From Pseudomonas marginalis (GTDB lineage Bacteria; Pseudomonadota; Gammaproteobacteria; Pseudomonadales; Pseudomonadaceae): a stretch of 64,000 nt of DNA. The stretch is taken from the NCBI RefSeq assembly GCF_001645105.1, contig NZ_LKEG01000043.1, forward strand, positions 136,476-200,475, written 5' to 3'. The notes beneath the pieces were generated by a model that saw nothing but the letters and a program-made list of their open reading frames with translations, was not told the DNA's origin and ran no database searches. Made by a program: the position numbers and the translations under genes. Each line of letters begins with the position of its first letter. Within the stretch, counting starts at the first letter, position 1. This document shows, in pieces, positions 36,338 to 45,165 of the stretch.

Positions 36338-37339
36338 ATGGTTCACGAAAAGTCCTCCTTAGTCGACGCGCCCACAGCTGAGCATCCCCGCCCAGCTGCG
36401 GCGGCGACCCTGCTGGCGCTGGTGCATGCCCAGGGTGAAGTCGAGCGATTGAGCGAGCGTGAGCAGCTGCTGAGCTCAATGCTGGTCAGCGTGAATGCCG
36501 TGCTGTGGGCCATCGATTGGGAAACCCGTCGCGTGCTGTACGTGAGCCCGGCTTACGAGCGGGTGTTCGGTCGCTCCGCCAGCCTGCTGCTGGCCGACCA
36601 TCGGGAGTGGCGCAACAGCATTCACCCCGAGGACCTCGACTACTCCGAACACAGCTTGGCCCGCGTGCTGGAACAGGGCGCGGTTGAAGACCGGGAGTAC
36701 CGCATCATCACGGCCAACGGGCAGATCCGCTGGCTGAGCGACAAGTGTTATATCAATCAGCAGGTTGAGCCCGGCGAACCGGTGATCGTGGTCGGCATGG
36801 CCGAAGACATCACCGAAAAGAAACAACTTGAGCTGGAACTGCACCGTCTCGCCACCACCGACGTGCTGACCCAGAGCAGCAATCGCCGACACTTCTTCGA
36901 ATGCGCCAACCAGGCCTTCGACACTGCCTGTGCCCAAGGTGCACCACTGGCCTTTCTTCTACTGGACATCGATGACTTCAAGGACGTCAACGACACCTAC
37001 GGTCACCTGGAAGGCGATCAGGTGTTGCGGCGTATCGCCGAGAGCGGTCGCGGGGTACTGCGCCGTGGCGACCTGTTCGGGCGCATTGGGGGCGAAGAGT
37101 TCGCCGCTGTCCTCCCCGGCTGCGCACCGGAGATGGCGCTGCAGGTCGCTGAACGACTGGGCAAAGAGATTCACGCGCTGAGTTTCAGCTATGAAGGCCA
37201 AGCCTTCAGCGTGACCATCAGCCAGGGCCTGGCCAACCTCAGCGAGGCAGACTCGACCCTGGACAGTCTGTTCGCCCGCGCCGATGCTGCCATGTACGAG
37301 GCCAAGAGCCTCGGAAAAAACCGCGTCATCGCCGGCTAG
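36338..37339 (+). CDS. PAS-GGDEF diguanylate cyclase
   Basis: A 333-residue soluble protein: a short coil, a PAS_3 domain (LWAIDWETRRVLYVSPAYERVFGRSAS, about 45-150), then a GGDEF domain with GGEEF (about 250) and DIDDFKDVNDTYGH intact, so an active cyclase making cyclic-di-GMP. Start at ATG 36338; a GTG two codons earlier is also possible. No EAL domain. Confidence 0.88.
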   Translation: MVHEKSSLVDAPTAEHPRPAAAATLLALVHAQGEVERLSEREQLLSSMLVSVNAVLWAIDWETRRVLYVSPAYERVFGRSASLLLADHREWRNSIHPEDLDYSEHSLARVLEQGAVEDREYRIITANGQIRWLSDKCYINQQVEPGEPVIVVGMAEDITEKKQLELELHRLATTDVLTQSSNRRHFFECANQAFDTACAQGAPLAFLLLDIDDFKDVNDTYGHLEGDQVLRRIAESGRGVLRRGDLFGRIGGEEFAAVLPGCAPEMALQVAERLGKEIHALSFSYEGQAFSVTISQGLANLSEADSTLDSLFARADAAMYEAKSLGKNRVIAG

Positions 37340-37353
37340 TGGTCGACTGATCA

Positions 37354-37382
37354 AATATGGGAGGGGACCCCCTCCCACATTT
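37354..37382. repeat. Short REP hairpin
   Basis: ATATGGGAGGGGACCCCCTCCCACAT; a shortened REP between convergent genes, likely serving both 3' ends. Confidence 0.75.
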
Positions 37383-37397
37383 CGACCGCAGCGCCTT

Positions 37398-38606
37398 TTA
37401 GGATTTGCGCACTCGGGTCAGCTCCGGCAAGCCCACCTTGAGCAGTCGCGCTGTCTTGCCCGCAGCCAGCGCTTCCAGCCCTTCGTGCTCGGTCAAACGC
37501 GCCATCTGCGCCGCCAGGTTCATCACCAGCGCATCCCGGGCATAGACCCCACCCTCCAACGAATAAATCGCCGCGATCAACTGACGCAGCTCAAGCGGCA
37601 AACGCCAACGTGCGCGCAGTGCCGAACCGTAGGCAGCGCCAAACGTGTGGAGCGACTCGCCAATCGCTTCGTCATCCAATGCACCGCCGCCCTGGCGCCA
37701 GTCTTCGAGGCAGCGCAACAGCGCCAAGTCACCCAGCCGATGGAGGATACCGGCGCTGTAGCAGCGCTCATGGTCCAGCGCCAACAGGTGTGCCAGACGC
37801 CAGGCATAGTCGGCGGTGTCCTGGGACAACTGCCAGTGACGCTCGGCATAGGCGACCAGGGCCGGATCACCCAACACCACGTTGTGCTTGAGCGCCAGGC
37901 CGAGGATCAGGTTCATGCTGTGCCCGGACGCCAGCGTGTGCAGGGCTGCGGGCAGGGTTTGCACGGGCGTGCCGTGATGGCCGGCGCTGTTGGCGGCGGC
38001 GATCAGCACTGCAGTAATTTGTGGGTCCATGCGCACCCGGTCTTCGAGGTGCTTAAGGTCCAGGCCATCCGGCCCGAGGCTGCGTTGCACCGCGGCTCTC
38101 ACGTCGACCCGCAACGGCGCACCATCGGACGCCTCGCGGCGACGCTCGAGGAATACCGGCAAAGTCATGCCGGGCGCCAGCGGCGGAATCTCGCAGTACA
38201 CCGTTTCGCCTTCATTGAGCAGCAGGTCTTGCAGACGCTGCGTGAGGCCTTCCATGTTCAGGGGTTTGGTCAAATACGCCGTGGGCGCCAAAGGCAAGGC
38301 TTCGCGGACGCTGGCGCCGTCGTTGCGACTGCTCAGCAGAATGAACGGCAGCGCGGGTGAGCGGCGTTTCTGGCGCACGTTGCGCAACAGACTCAGCCCA
38401 TCGATGCCCGGCAGCTCCCAATCCGCCAGGATCAGGTCGTAGGGCTTTTCGCGCAACAGCGTGGCCGCTTGTTGCCCGTCGGCACACACATCCAGCCGCG
38501 CATCGCAGCGCACATTCAACAGCACTTGCTTGAGCAGGTCCCGCGACCAGGGGTCTGCTTCGGCAATCAGTACGCGCGGTACAGCGGGTAAATCAACAGC
38601 AATCAT
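37398..38606 (-). CDS. Response regulator with HDOD output domain
   Basis: A 402-residue protein: a receiver (RVLIAEADPWSRDLL...LILADWELPGIDGLSLL, phospho-Asp about 61, Lys about 115) joined to an HDOD domain (about 165-370: RVRMDPQITAVLIAAANSAG, HLLALDHERCYSAGILHRLGDLAL). HDOD proteins act in motility and cyclic-di-GMP related signalling without known catalysis. No kinase lies beside it. Confidence 0.85.
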   Translation of the reverse strand: MIAVDLPAVPRVLIAEADPWSRDLLKQVLLNVRCDARLDVCADGQQAATLLREKPYDLILADWELPGIDGLSLLRNVRQKRRSPALPFILLSSRNDGASVREALPLAPTAYLTKPLNMEGLTQRLQDLLLNEGETVYCEIPPLAPGMTLPVFLERRREASDGAPLRVDVRAAVQRSLGPDGLDLKHLEDRVRMDPQITAVLIAAANSAGHHGTPVQTLPAALHTLASGHSMNLILGLALKHNVVLGDPALVAYAERHWQLSQDTADYAWRLAHLLALDHERCYSAGILHRLGDLALLRCLEDWRQGGGALDDEAIGESLHTFGAAYGSALRARWRLPLELRQLIAAIYSLEGGVYARDALVMNLAAQMARLTEHEGLEALAAGKTARLLKVGLPELTRVRKS

Positions 38607-38686
38607 CCTGCACGCTCCCTCGGCAATGCTGGAACCTTAGACAATGCAGGCGCCTACGTACAACGAACAAGGCCTGAATGCGCAGT

Positions 38687-38731
38687 GATCGGCACAAAAA
38701 AAACCACCGAAGTGGGTTTTTTGTGTCGATC
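38687..38731. terminator. Bidirectional terminator at gabT end
   Basis: GATCG...CACAAAAAAAACCAC pairs with GTGGGTTTTTTGTGTCGATC around a CGAA loop. A and T tracts on either side allow termination in both directions; on the minus strand it ends gabDT. Confidence 0.8.
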
Positions 38732-38745
38732 AGCTCAGCCTCCGC

Positions 38746-40023
38746 TTACAGCTCGGAGAAGCACTCTTCAATGATCGCCAGGCCCTTGTCCAACTGCTCG
38801 TCCGGCGAAGTCAGCGGGACCAGTACGCGCAACACGTTGCCGTAGGTGCCGCAGGACAGCAGGATCAGACCCTTGTCACGCGCCTTGGCCACCACGGAGG
38901 CAACGGCAGCGGCGTTCGGCTTGTGGCTGTCGCCATCTTCAAACAGTTCGACCGCGATCATCGCGCCCAATGCACGCACTTCGCCGATCACCGGGTATTT
39001 GGCCTGGATAGCTTTAAGGCCAGTCACCAGGCGTTCACCGACAGCTTTGCAGCGGTCCAGCAGGTGCTCTTCTTCGAATACTTCCATCACCGCCAGCGCA
39101 GCGGCGCAAGCAATCGGGCTACCGGCATAGGTACCGCCGAGGCCGCCGGGTGCAATGGCGTCCATGTATTCGGCTTTGCCGCACACACCGGCCAGCGGGA
39201 AGCCACCGGCGATGGATTTGGCGAAGGTGGTCAGGTCGGCGGCAACGCCCATCTGTTCCATGGCGAAGAACGTACCGGTACGGCCGGCACCGGTTTGCAC
39301 TTCGTCGGCGATCAGCAGGATGCCGTGCTTGTCGCACAGCTCGCGCAGGCGCTTCATGAAGGATTTTGGCGCGACGTAGAAGCCGCCTTCGCCCTGTACC
39401 GGCTCGATGATGATGGCAGCGATATCACGCGGCTCGGCATCGTTTTTGAAGATGCGTTCGATGCTGGCGATGGCGTCATCGTCGCTGACACCGTGCAATT
39501 CGTTCGGGAACAGCGCGCGGAATACGCCACCCGGCATCAGGCCCATGCCAGCCGAGTACGGCACGACTTTGCCGGTAAGGCCCAGTGTCATCATGGTGCG
39601 GCCGTGGTAGGCGCCGGTGAAGGCGATCACGCCGGCACGGCCAGTGGCGGCACGGGCGATTTTCACGGCGTTTTCGACGGCTTCGGAACCGGTGGTGACC
39701 AGCAGGGTTTTCTTGGCGAAATCACCTGGGACCTTGGCGTTGATTTTCTCGCACAATTCCACGTAGGGCTCGTAGGCCAGTACCTGGAAGCAGGTGTGGG
39801 TCAGCTTGTTCAGTTGCTCGGTCACGGCGGCAATGATTTTCGGGTGCACGTGGCCGGTGTTCAGCACGGCGATACCGCCGGCGAAGTCGATGAACTCGCG
39901 ACCTTCAACGTCGGTCACGGTGGCGTTCTTCGCGGATTCAGCGAAGATCGGGTGAATTTGGCCAACACCGCGGGGTACAGCGGCTTCGCGGCGTTTCATC
40001 AGGGATGCGTTGGTCTTGCTCAT
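38746..40023 (-). CDS. gabT: 4-aminobutyrate aminotransferase
   Basis: A 425-residue PLP enzyme converting GABA and 2-oxoglutarate to succinate semialdehyde and glutamate. The PLP lysine is in FAKSIAGGFPLAGV (about Lys268, as in E. coli GabT); GSEAVENAVKIARAATGR and IADEVQTGAGRTG bind the cofactor. Start at ATG 40023 after GAGGA. Downstream of gabD on the same strand with a 185-bp gap. Confidence 0.93.
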   Translation of the reverse strand: MSKTNASLMKRREAAVPRGVGQIHPIFAESAKNATVTDVEGREFIDFAGGIAVLNTGHVHPKIIAAVTEQLNKLTHTCFQVLAYEPYVELCEKINAKVPGDFAKKTLLVTTGSEAVENAVKIARAATGRAGVIAFTGAYHGRTMMTLGLTGKVVPYSAGMGLMPGGVFRALFPNELHGVSDDDAIASIERIFKNDAEPRDIAAIIIEPVQGEGGFYVAPKSFMKRLRELCDKHGILLIADEVQTGAGRTGTFFAMEQMGVAADLTTFAKSIAGGFPLAGVCGKAEYMDAIAPGGLGGTYAGSPIACAAALAVMEVFEEEHLLDRCKAVGERLVTGLKAIQAKYPVIGEVRALGAMIAVELFEDGDSHKPNAAAVASVVAKARDKGLILLSCGTYGNVLRVLVPLTSPDEQLDKGLAIIEECFSEL

Positions 40024-40208
40024 AAAGTCCTCATTCGCCACTCATCGGGTGGCGTGGTCCAAGGAATACGTGGCGGGGAGGCAACTACGGCAGCATGCGA
40101 TGATCGACTGCCACAGCTTTCCCGGCCACTACGAATAACGGTGTGAAACACGCAAAGGGTCAGCGCTCTCGTGCCCTCTGCGTTTACGGCAATGCCTTGC
40201 CGGGCGGT

Positions 40209-41651
40209 TTAGATACCCAGGCAGAGGTATTTGATTTCCAGGTAATCCTCGATCCCGTACTTGGAACCTTCACGGCCCAGGCCCGAGGCCTTGATGCCGC
40301 CGAACGGCGCGACTTCGTTGGAGATCAACCCGGTGTTGACGCCGACCATGCCGTATTCCAAGGCCTCAGCCACACGGAACACACGGCCCAGGTCGCGGGC
40401 ATAGAAGTAGGAAGCCAGGCCGAACTCGGTGTCGTTGGACATCGCGATCACTTCAGCTTCATCTTTGAAACGGAACAGCGGCGCCAGTGGGCCGAAGGTT
40501 TCTTCCTTCGCGACGGCGGCGTTTTTCGGCACGTCGACCAGGATAGTCGGCTCGAAGAAGTTGCCTTCCATCACCTTGCCACCGGCCAACAGCTTGGCGC
40601 CTTTGCTCAGGGCATCGGCGATGTGTTCCTGGACCTTGGCCACAGCTTTTTCGTCGATCAGCGGGCCCGTGGTGGTGCCTTCTTCCAGACCGTTGCCGAT
40701 CTTCAACTTGGCCACCGCCACTTTGAGTTTTTCCGCGAACGCGTCGTACACCGAATCCTGAATGTACAGGCGGTTGGCACAGACGCAGGTCTGGCCGTTA
40801 TTACGGTACTTGGAGATGATCGCGCCTTCGACGGCCTTATCCAGGTCGGCGTCGTCGAACACGATGAACGGCGCGTTGCCGCCCAGTTCCAGGGAGACTT
40901 TCTTGATGTCCTTGGCGCATTCGGCCATGAGCTGGCGACCGATTTCGGTCGAGCCGGTGAAGGACAATTTGCGCACGATCGGGTTGCTGGTCAGCTCGCC
41001 ACCGATGTCGCCGGCGCTGCCGGTCACCACACTCAGCACGCCTTTCGGGATGCCAGCACGGTGTGCCAGTTCAACCAGGGCCAGGGCTGAGAACGGGGTT
41101 TGAGAAGCAGGCTTGATCACCATGGTGCACCCGGCGGCCAGGGCCGGGCCGGCTTTACGGGTGATCATCGCGGCCGGGAAGTTCCACGGGGTGATCGCAG
41201 CGGTCACACCGATCGGCTGCTTGATCACGATCAAGCGCTTGTCCGGCTGGTGGCCAGGAATCACGTCACCGTAGATGCGCTTGGCTTCTTCGGCGAACCA
41301 CTCGATGAAGGACGCGGCATAGACGATCTCGCCCTTGGCTTCGGCCAGCGGCTTGCCTTGCTCAAGAGTCATCAGGCGACCGAGGTCTTCCTGGTTTTCG
41401 ATCAGCAGCTCAAACCAACGGCGCAGCTTATTGGCGCGCTCCTTGGCGGTCAGTGCCCGCCAGGCCGGCAGGGCCTTATCGGCAGCTTCAATGGCACGGC
41501 GGGTTTCAGCGGCACCCATCTTCGGCACGGTGCCGAGAATCTCACCGGTGGCAGGGTTGTTGACCTTGATGGTCTGACCATTGTCCGCATCGACCCAAGC
41601 GCCATCGATAAAGGCTTGCTGGCGGAACAACTGGGAATCTTTGAGCTGCAT
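40209..41651 (-). CDS. gabD: Succinate-semialdehyde dehydrogenase (NADP+)
   Basis: A 480-residue aldehyde dehydrogenase that finishes the GABA shunt by making succinate. Catalytic Cys in NNGQTCVCANRLY (about 288) and Glu in SLELGGNAPFIVF (about 254); the cofactor motif FTGSTEIGRQLM is present. Start at ATG 41651. First gene of gabDT; the promoter region lies in 41652-41900. Confidence 0.93.
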   Translation of the reverse strand: MQLKDSQLFRQQAFIDGAWVDADNGQTIKVNNPATGEILGTVPKMGAAETRRAIEAADKALPAWRALTAKERANKLRRWFELLIENQEDLGRLMTLEQGKPLAEAKGEIVYAASFIEWFAEEAKRIYGDVIPGHQPDKRLIVIKQPIGVTAAITPWNFPAAMITRKAGPALAAGCTMVIKPASQTPFSALALVELAHRAGIPKGVLSVVTGSAGDIGGELTSNPIVRKLSFTGSTEIGRQLMAECAKDIKKVSLELGGNAPFIVFDDADLDKAVEGAIISKYRNNGQTCVCANRLYIQDSVYDAFAEKLKVAVAKLKIGNGLEEGTTTGPLIDEKAVAKVQEHIADALSKGAKLLAGGKVMEGNFFEPTILVDVPKNAAVAKEETFGPLAPLFRFKDEAEVIAMSNDTEFGLASYFYARDLGRVFRVAEALEYGMVGVNTGLISNEVAPFGGIKASGLGREGSKYGIEDYLEIKYLCLGI

Positions 41652-41781
41652 GTCGGCTTTCCTTAACAGCACCGCGCGCACGCGGAGCGAATTAGAGTTG
41701 TTGAAAGGCGCCTTGTGGGCTGCCGTCAGGGAAATCAGCCCCAGCGCGCGCGGGAAGTGAAAGAGCGCACGGGAGACAGAG

Positions 41782-41799
41782 CGTTTGAAATCTCAAACG
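41782..41799. promoter_or_regulatory. Palindrome upstream of gabD
   Basis: CGTTTGA AATC TCAAACG is a perfect 7+7 inverted repeat about 130 bp before gabD, followed by ATCCTAGGAT (41801-41810). Position and symmetry fit an activator or enhancer site; I see no clear -24/-12 element. The rest of 41652-42021 holds only the presumed gab and tRNA promoters. Confidence 0.45.
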
Positions 41800-42021
41800 A
41801 ATCCTAGGATCAATGGGGGTACAGGGCAATAGTCTGTTCGAAAAAAAGAACGAAAACGGCACATTTATCCGGTTTTTCTGATCAGCGTATTTCTGCCAGG
41901 TTTCACTGCAATGATCGGCGCCTCCCGACTTAGGGCCTTATGCGGCAGATTCCTACGCTTGAAGGCCCAAAGACCAGCATGGACGCCCAAGGTCGACATG
42001 GGTATGATGTCGCCCGCACAA

Positions 42022-42098
42022 GCATCCGTAGCTCAGCTGGATAGAGTACTGCCCTCCGAAGGCAGGGGTCGTGGGTTCGAATCCCGCCGGGTGCACCA
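42022..42098 (+). tRNA. tRNA-Arg (anticodon CCG)
   Basis: Acceptor GCATCCG/CGGGTGC, D arm GCTCAGCTGGATAGAGT, anticodon stem CTGCC-CTCCGAA-GGCAG, T arm with GGTTCGAATCC, and an encoded CCA. A -10-like TATGAT lies at 42003. The gene is the integration site of the island; its 3' 45 bp are repeated at 61986. Confidence 0.95.
42054..42098 (+). repeat. attL (3' part of tRNA-Arg)
   Basis: 45 bp from the anticodon loop (CTCCGAAGG) to the terminal CACCA, identical to 61986-62030. Confidence 0.93.
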
Positions 42099-42170
42099 TC
42101 TTCTTTCCCTTGTATTACAAGGGGATAGCGCTCCTGACAGAAACCTGTCCTAGTCCTGAAAGTCGTTTTT

Positions 42171-42190
42171 GCCACAAATTTGCCACACTC
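42171..42190 (+). repeat. Left subterminal repeat (integrase arm-site candidate)
   Basis: GCCACAAATTTGCCACACTC, a 20-bp sequence containing two TTGCCACA-like units, repeated exactly at 61861-61880 near the other island end. Both copies are in the same orientation. Confidence 0.7.
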
Positions 42191-42212
42191 AAAAGTGGCG
42201 GGAATGGTCGAA

Positions 42213-43286
42213 ATGGCAACAATCAGGAATCGCGGCGAGTATCAGTGGGAAGCGCAAATACGCCGTAAGGGCTACCCAGCCCAGCGCAAAACCTTCGAAA
42301 CCAAAGCCGATGCTCAAGCCTGGGCACGCATGATCGAAAGCGAAATCGACCGGGGTATTTTTGTCTCTCGCGTCGAGGCTGAACGCACCGCCTTTCATCA
42401 ACTTATTGATCGTTATATCTCGGAGATTGCTCCGAAGCACAAAGGCGCATATTCGGAAATCAAACGTCTGGAAGCGCTTAAGCGTCATCCATTGGCAACA
42501 CGTATCGTTGCAACCCTCACCTCTTCAGATTTTGCCCGCTACCGTGACGAGCGCTTGAAAATCCGCAAGGGTAATACGGTGAAGCGTGAGCTGGCTTTGT
42601 TTCAATGCGTGATCGAGGTCGCTCGACGTGAGTGGGGAATTCATATGGCAGAGAATCCCGTCAGGATGGTCAGCCGTCCCAGCTACAACGACGAGCGCTC
42701 GCGACGCCTTGACCCAATTGAAGAGCAATACATGCTCAGCGCACTAGAGCTTCGTGAGCGCCGAGCGGATGGCACCTACGCCGATGCATCACACAATCCA
42801 TGGATACGGCCCATCGTCCAATTGGCGATTGAGACAGCGATGCGCCGTGGCGAGATTTTCGAGCTGCGCTGGAGGCATGTGAATCTGGATCGTAGAACCG
42901 CGCACCTGCCCGCAACCAAAAACGGCCTGCCCAGAACCGTCCCGCTTTCGCCGAAGGCTATTCAGTTGCTGAAGGACTTGCCGCGTTCGCTGTGCGGGCG
43001 AGTCTTCCCCACCACCGCTGATGCGCTCAAGAAGGCCTTTGTACGAGGTCTGGAGCGAGCCAGGCTGAAATACTTGGGAGATTGTGGGATGGCGCAGGTA
43101 ACACCTCAGGAAGACTTCCTGGTCAATCTGCGCTTTCACGATCTGCGGCATGAGGCGACCTGTCGGCTTGCGACCAAGCTACCGAATCTGATCGAGCTTG
43201 CGAGCGTGACGGGGCATCGGGAGGTGAACATGCTGAAGCGATATTACAACATCACGGCCGAAGAGCTGGCTGCCAAGTTGGCTTGA
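42213..43286 (+). CDS. Tyrosine site-specific integrase of the island
   Basis: A 357-residue integrase. N-terminal arm-binding region (MATIRNRGEYQWEAQIRRKG), core-binding domain (about 60-170), and catalytic residues Arg in TAMRRGEIFELRW, HDLRH (His-x-x-Arg), TGHREV and the nucleophile Tyr in MLKRYYN. ATG 42213 fits the usual family start; upstream Mets lack a spaced ribosome site. It lies 114 bp downstream of the tRNA on the same strand. Confidence 0.92.
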   Translation: MATIRNRGEYQWEAQIRRKGYPAQRKTFETKADAQAWARMIESEIDRGIFVSRVEAERTAFHQLIDRYISEIAPKHKGAYSEIKRLEALKRHPLATRIVATLTSSDFARYRDERLKIRKGNTVKRELALFQCVIEVARREWGIHMAENPVRMVSRPSYNDERSRRLDPIEEQYMLSALELRERRADGTYADASHNPWIRPIVQLAIETAMRRGEIFELRWRHVNLDRRTAHLPATKNGLPRTVPLSPKAIQLLKDLPRSLCGRVFPTTADALKKAFVRGLERARLKYLGDCGMAQVTPQEDFLVNLRFHDLRHEATCRLATKLPNLIELASVTGHREVNMLKRYYNITAEELAAKLA

Positions 43287-43868
43287 TCAGTCGAACTCAA
43301 AACCGAACTCAATAGCCATTTCTTTGAACTGGCTATTGGTTTGAGCTCGACTAACGGTAGCAGCACTCCGCTCAAGCTCTTTGGTTCTGTAAGCCGCATT
43401 AAACGCACTGATCAAATCTGCTTTCGTGAACGTAAAATTTGTAATTTGCCTCCGGGTCTTTTCCTTCAAACCGCGCACTGCAACTTGCGCAGCCTCTCTG
43501 CGGAATGATTCCATGATCAAAAACGCAAAAACGTAATCCTGGATCCAGCCTTCGGAAAGAGCCCAAATCAATATCCTTTGATACGTCGGCCAAGCCATAT
43601 GTGTTTGACCGCTAACGTATCGCCGCACAGTCCTTCCGTTTTCCGTGCCTATGATGCTTATCAGTTGATCTTCTAGCGAAATTTTTGACATTCTCGACGT
43701 ACGTAATACGAGCCCGACTAGGTATTGAATCCTGTCCGCAGGCACCCGAACCAAGAAGTTTTTACGGCCCGACTCGCTATGATTCGTGATTTCAATCGCC
43801 ATAAAATCCAGGGCTTCATCAGGCGGCACGTCGGGTAAAAGTAGTTGGGGTTGAGTGCTTACTCTCAT
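43287..43868 (-). CDS. Hypothetical island protein
   Basis: A 193-residue protein, no family recognised. DEALDFMAIEITNHSESGRKNFLVRVPADRIQ opens it, and the later half is helical and basic (FRREAAQVAVRGLKEKTRRQ). GAGGGAT precedes ATG 43868. Its stop abuts that of the integrase. The position next to the integrase and divergent from the AlpA-like gene suggests a regulator or accessory factor of the island. Confidence 0.65.
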   Translation of the reverse strand: MRVSTQPQLLLPDVPPDEALDFMAIEITNHSESGRKNFLVRVPADRIQYLVGLVLRTSRMSKISLEDQLISIIGTENGRTVRRYVSGQTHMAWPTYQRILIWALSEGWIQDYVFAFLIMESFRREAAQVAVRGLKEKTRRQITNFTFTKADLISAFNAAYRTKELERSAATVSRAQTNSQFKEMAIEFGFEFD

Positions 43869-43962
43869 AAAGTGATATCCCTCTGCCAAAAAGCTGTCCT
43901 AGAAGTGAAACGCTTGGTTAGCGAAAACTGGAGTCACTCCAGAGCAATCGAGCGGAACCAAG

Positions 43963-44265
43963 ATGACAGTAGATTACGAAACCATCCTGAAAATCCAGAA
44001 GCTTGGAGATGACGTTCTCATTGGTGTCGCGGAGGTAGCAGCGCTAACCGGCTTCAGCTTGCTGACAGTGCGCCAACGAAAACTGCCCGGGCTTGATCCT
44101 GTTCCTGGCCTTTCGCGGTTGAGATGGAGGCTGGGTGACTTGAGGCAGTGGATGCGTCACGGGTCGGCGGCGACATCTATATCAGGCTCCCCTCCCACTC
44201 AAATAACCGATCGGCGCACGGTCGGACGCCCGACCAAAAAGGCTCAGGTGGAGGGGCGAAAATGA
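43963..44265 (+). CDS. AlpA/excisionase-like HTH protein
   Basis: A 100-residue protein with a MerR-like winged helix (DVLIGVAEVAALTGFSLLTVRQRKLPGL ... RWRLGDLRQWM), the layout of AlpA-type regulators and excisionases that sit near island integrases. Overlaps the next gene by 4 bp. Likely controls integrase expression or directionality. Confidence 0.75.
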   Translation: MTVDYETILKIQKLGDDVLIGVAEVAALTGFSLLTVRQRKLPGLDPVPGLSRLRWRLGDLRQWMRHGSAATSISGSPPTQITDRRTVGRPTKKAQVEGRK

Positions 44266-44882
44266 GTAATTTGGAGATATCGGTTGATACCAGTGATCGA
44301 CAAGGCCCAGAGGATCAACTGAAGTCTAATACCCATTGGTTCCACATTTTCCAGGCCATGGTGGATCACGAGCTCGCAAAGCTTGGGCCAGATGCCTTTG
44401 CAGTCTACTGCGTCATCAAATCCCACTGTGATCTCAGAACAGGTTTATCAATTCCCTCAGTCCAGACCATCGCGAGGAAAGCGGGAATCAGTGAGCGTCA
44501 GGTAATGCGTAAGATCAAATCGCTTGAGGACCAAGGCTATATCTGCAAGTCACGCTCTCGAAAGTACAACCAGTATCAGCTGACGGAAAAAATAGTGATT
44601 AGCGACTCCCAAGGCAGGCATCGTGGTCACGCGCAATGGGAGTATCGACCCACACAGATCAAAAGCGCAGTGGAAGAGCTAAAGCGCATGCTGCTCAGCA
44701 AGGAAACTCAAGGCCACAGCATTCATATCGAACACCTACAAATCATCGAGAACCAGACCAACATAGGCTTCCAAATCAACCAAGCCGATCTGGACCATTT
44801 GGCTGAGAGTAATCCAGACATCTACAACAAGCTGCTATCCATCCGAAGCGCAATACATGAGCGCAACCGAATGAAAGAGTGA
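44262..44882 (+). CDS. HTH protein, replication-initiator-like
   Basis: A 206-residue protein. Residues about 30-110 (HELAKLGPDAFAVYCVIKSHCDLRTGLSIPSVQTIARKAGISERQVMRKIKSLEDQGYICK) form a winged helix of the HTH_36 type found in phage and plasmid replication initiators. The C-terminal half is unrecognised. ATG 44262 follows GGAGGGGCG and overlaps the previous stop. Iteron-like repeats and a palindrome lie directly downstream, in keeping with a DNA-binding role. Confidence 0.72.
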   Translation: MSNLEISVDTSDRQGPEDQLKSNTHWFHIFQAMVDHELAKLGPDAFAVYCVIKSHCDLRTGLSIPSVQTIARKAGISERQVMRKIKSLEDQGYICKSRSRKYNQYQLTEKIVISDSQGRHRGHAQWEYRPTQIKSAVEELKRMLLSKETQGHSIHIEHLQIIENQTNIGFQINQADLDHLAESNPDIYNKLLSIRSAIHERNRMKE

Positions 44883-44906
44883 GTTATACACAGGACTGAC
44901 AGTCAC

Positions 44907-44957
44907 CTGACTGGGTGGCATGCAAGGCATCGTTTTGGCTGACTGTGTGGCATGTAA
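44907..44957 (+). repeat. Two iteron-like direct repeats
   Basis: CTGACTGGGTGGCATGCAA (44907-44925) and CTGACTGTGTGGCATGTAA (44939-44957): 19 bp, two differences, period 32 bp (about three helical turns). Confidence 0.6.
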
Positions 44958-44969
44958 AACACGGTTTGA

Positions 44970-44986
44970 GGTGACACATGGTCACC
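44970..44986. promoter_or_regulatory. Operator-like palindrome
   Basis: GGTGAC ACATG GTCACC, perfect 6+6 arms, between the HTH gene and the second recombinase gene. The remaining gap to 45165 shows no gene. Confidence 0.5.
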
Positions 44987-45165
44987 CATACAAGAAGAGA
45001 AAAAACCATAAGGCACGGAACGCCTGAAAACGAGATGTCGGTAGCTGGTGCGCGTACCGTCGGCACGCGATCTCACTGTCAAAAACTCAGCCCCACCAGT
45101 AGACGGTTATGCCTAAGCGTAACAAATGCCCAGCTAGAGAATTTCCAGCTGGAAGGAGCGAAGCA

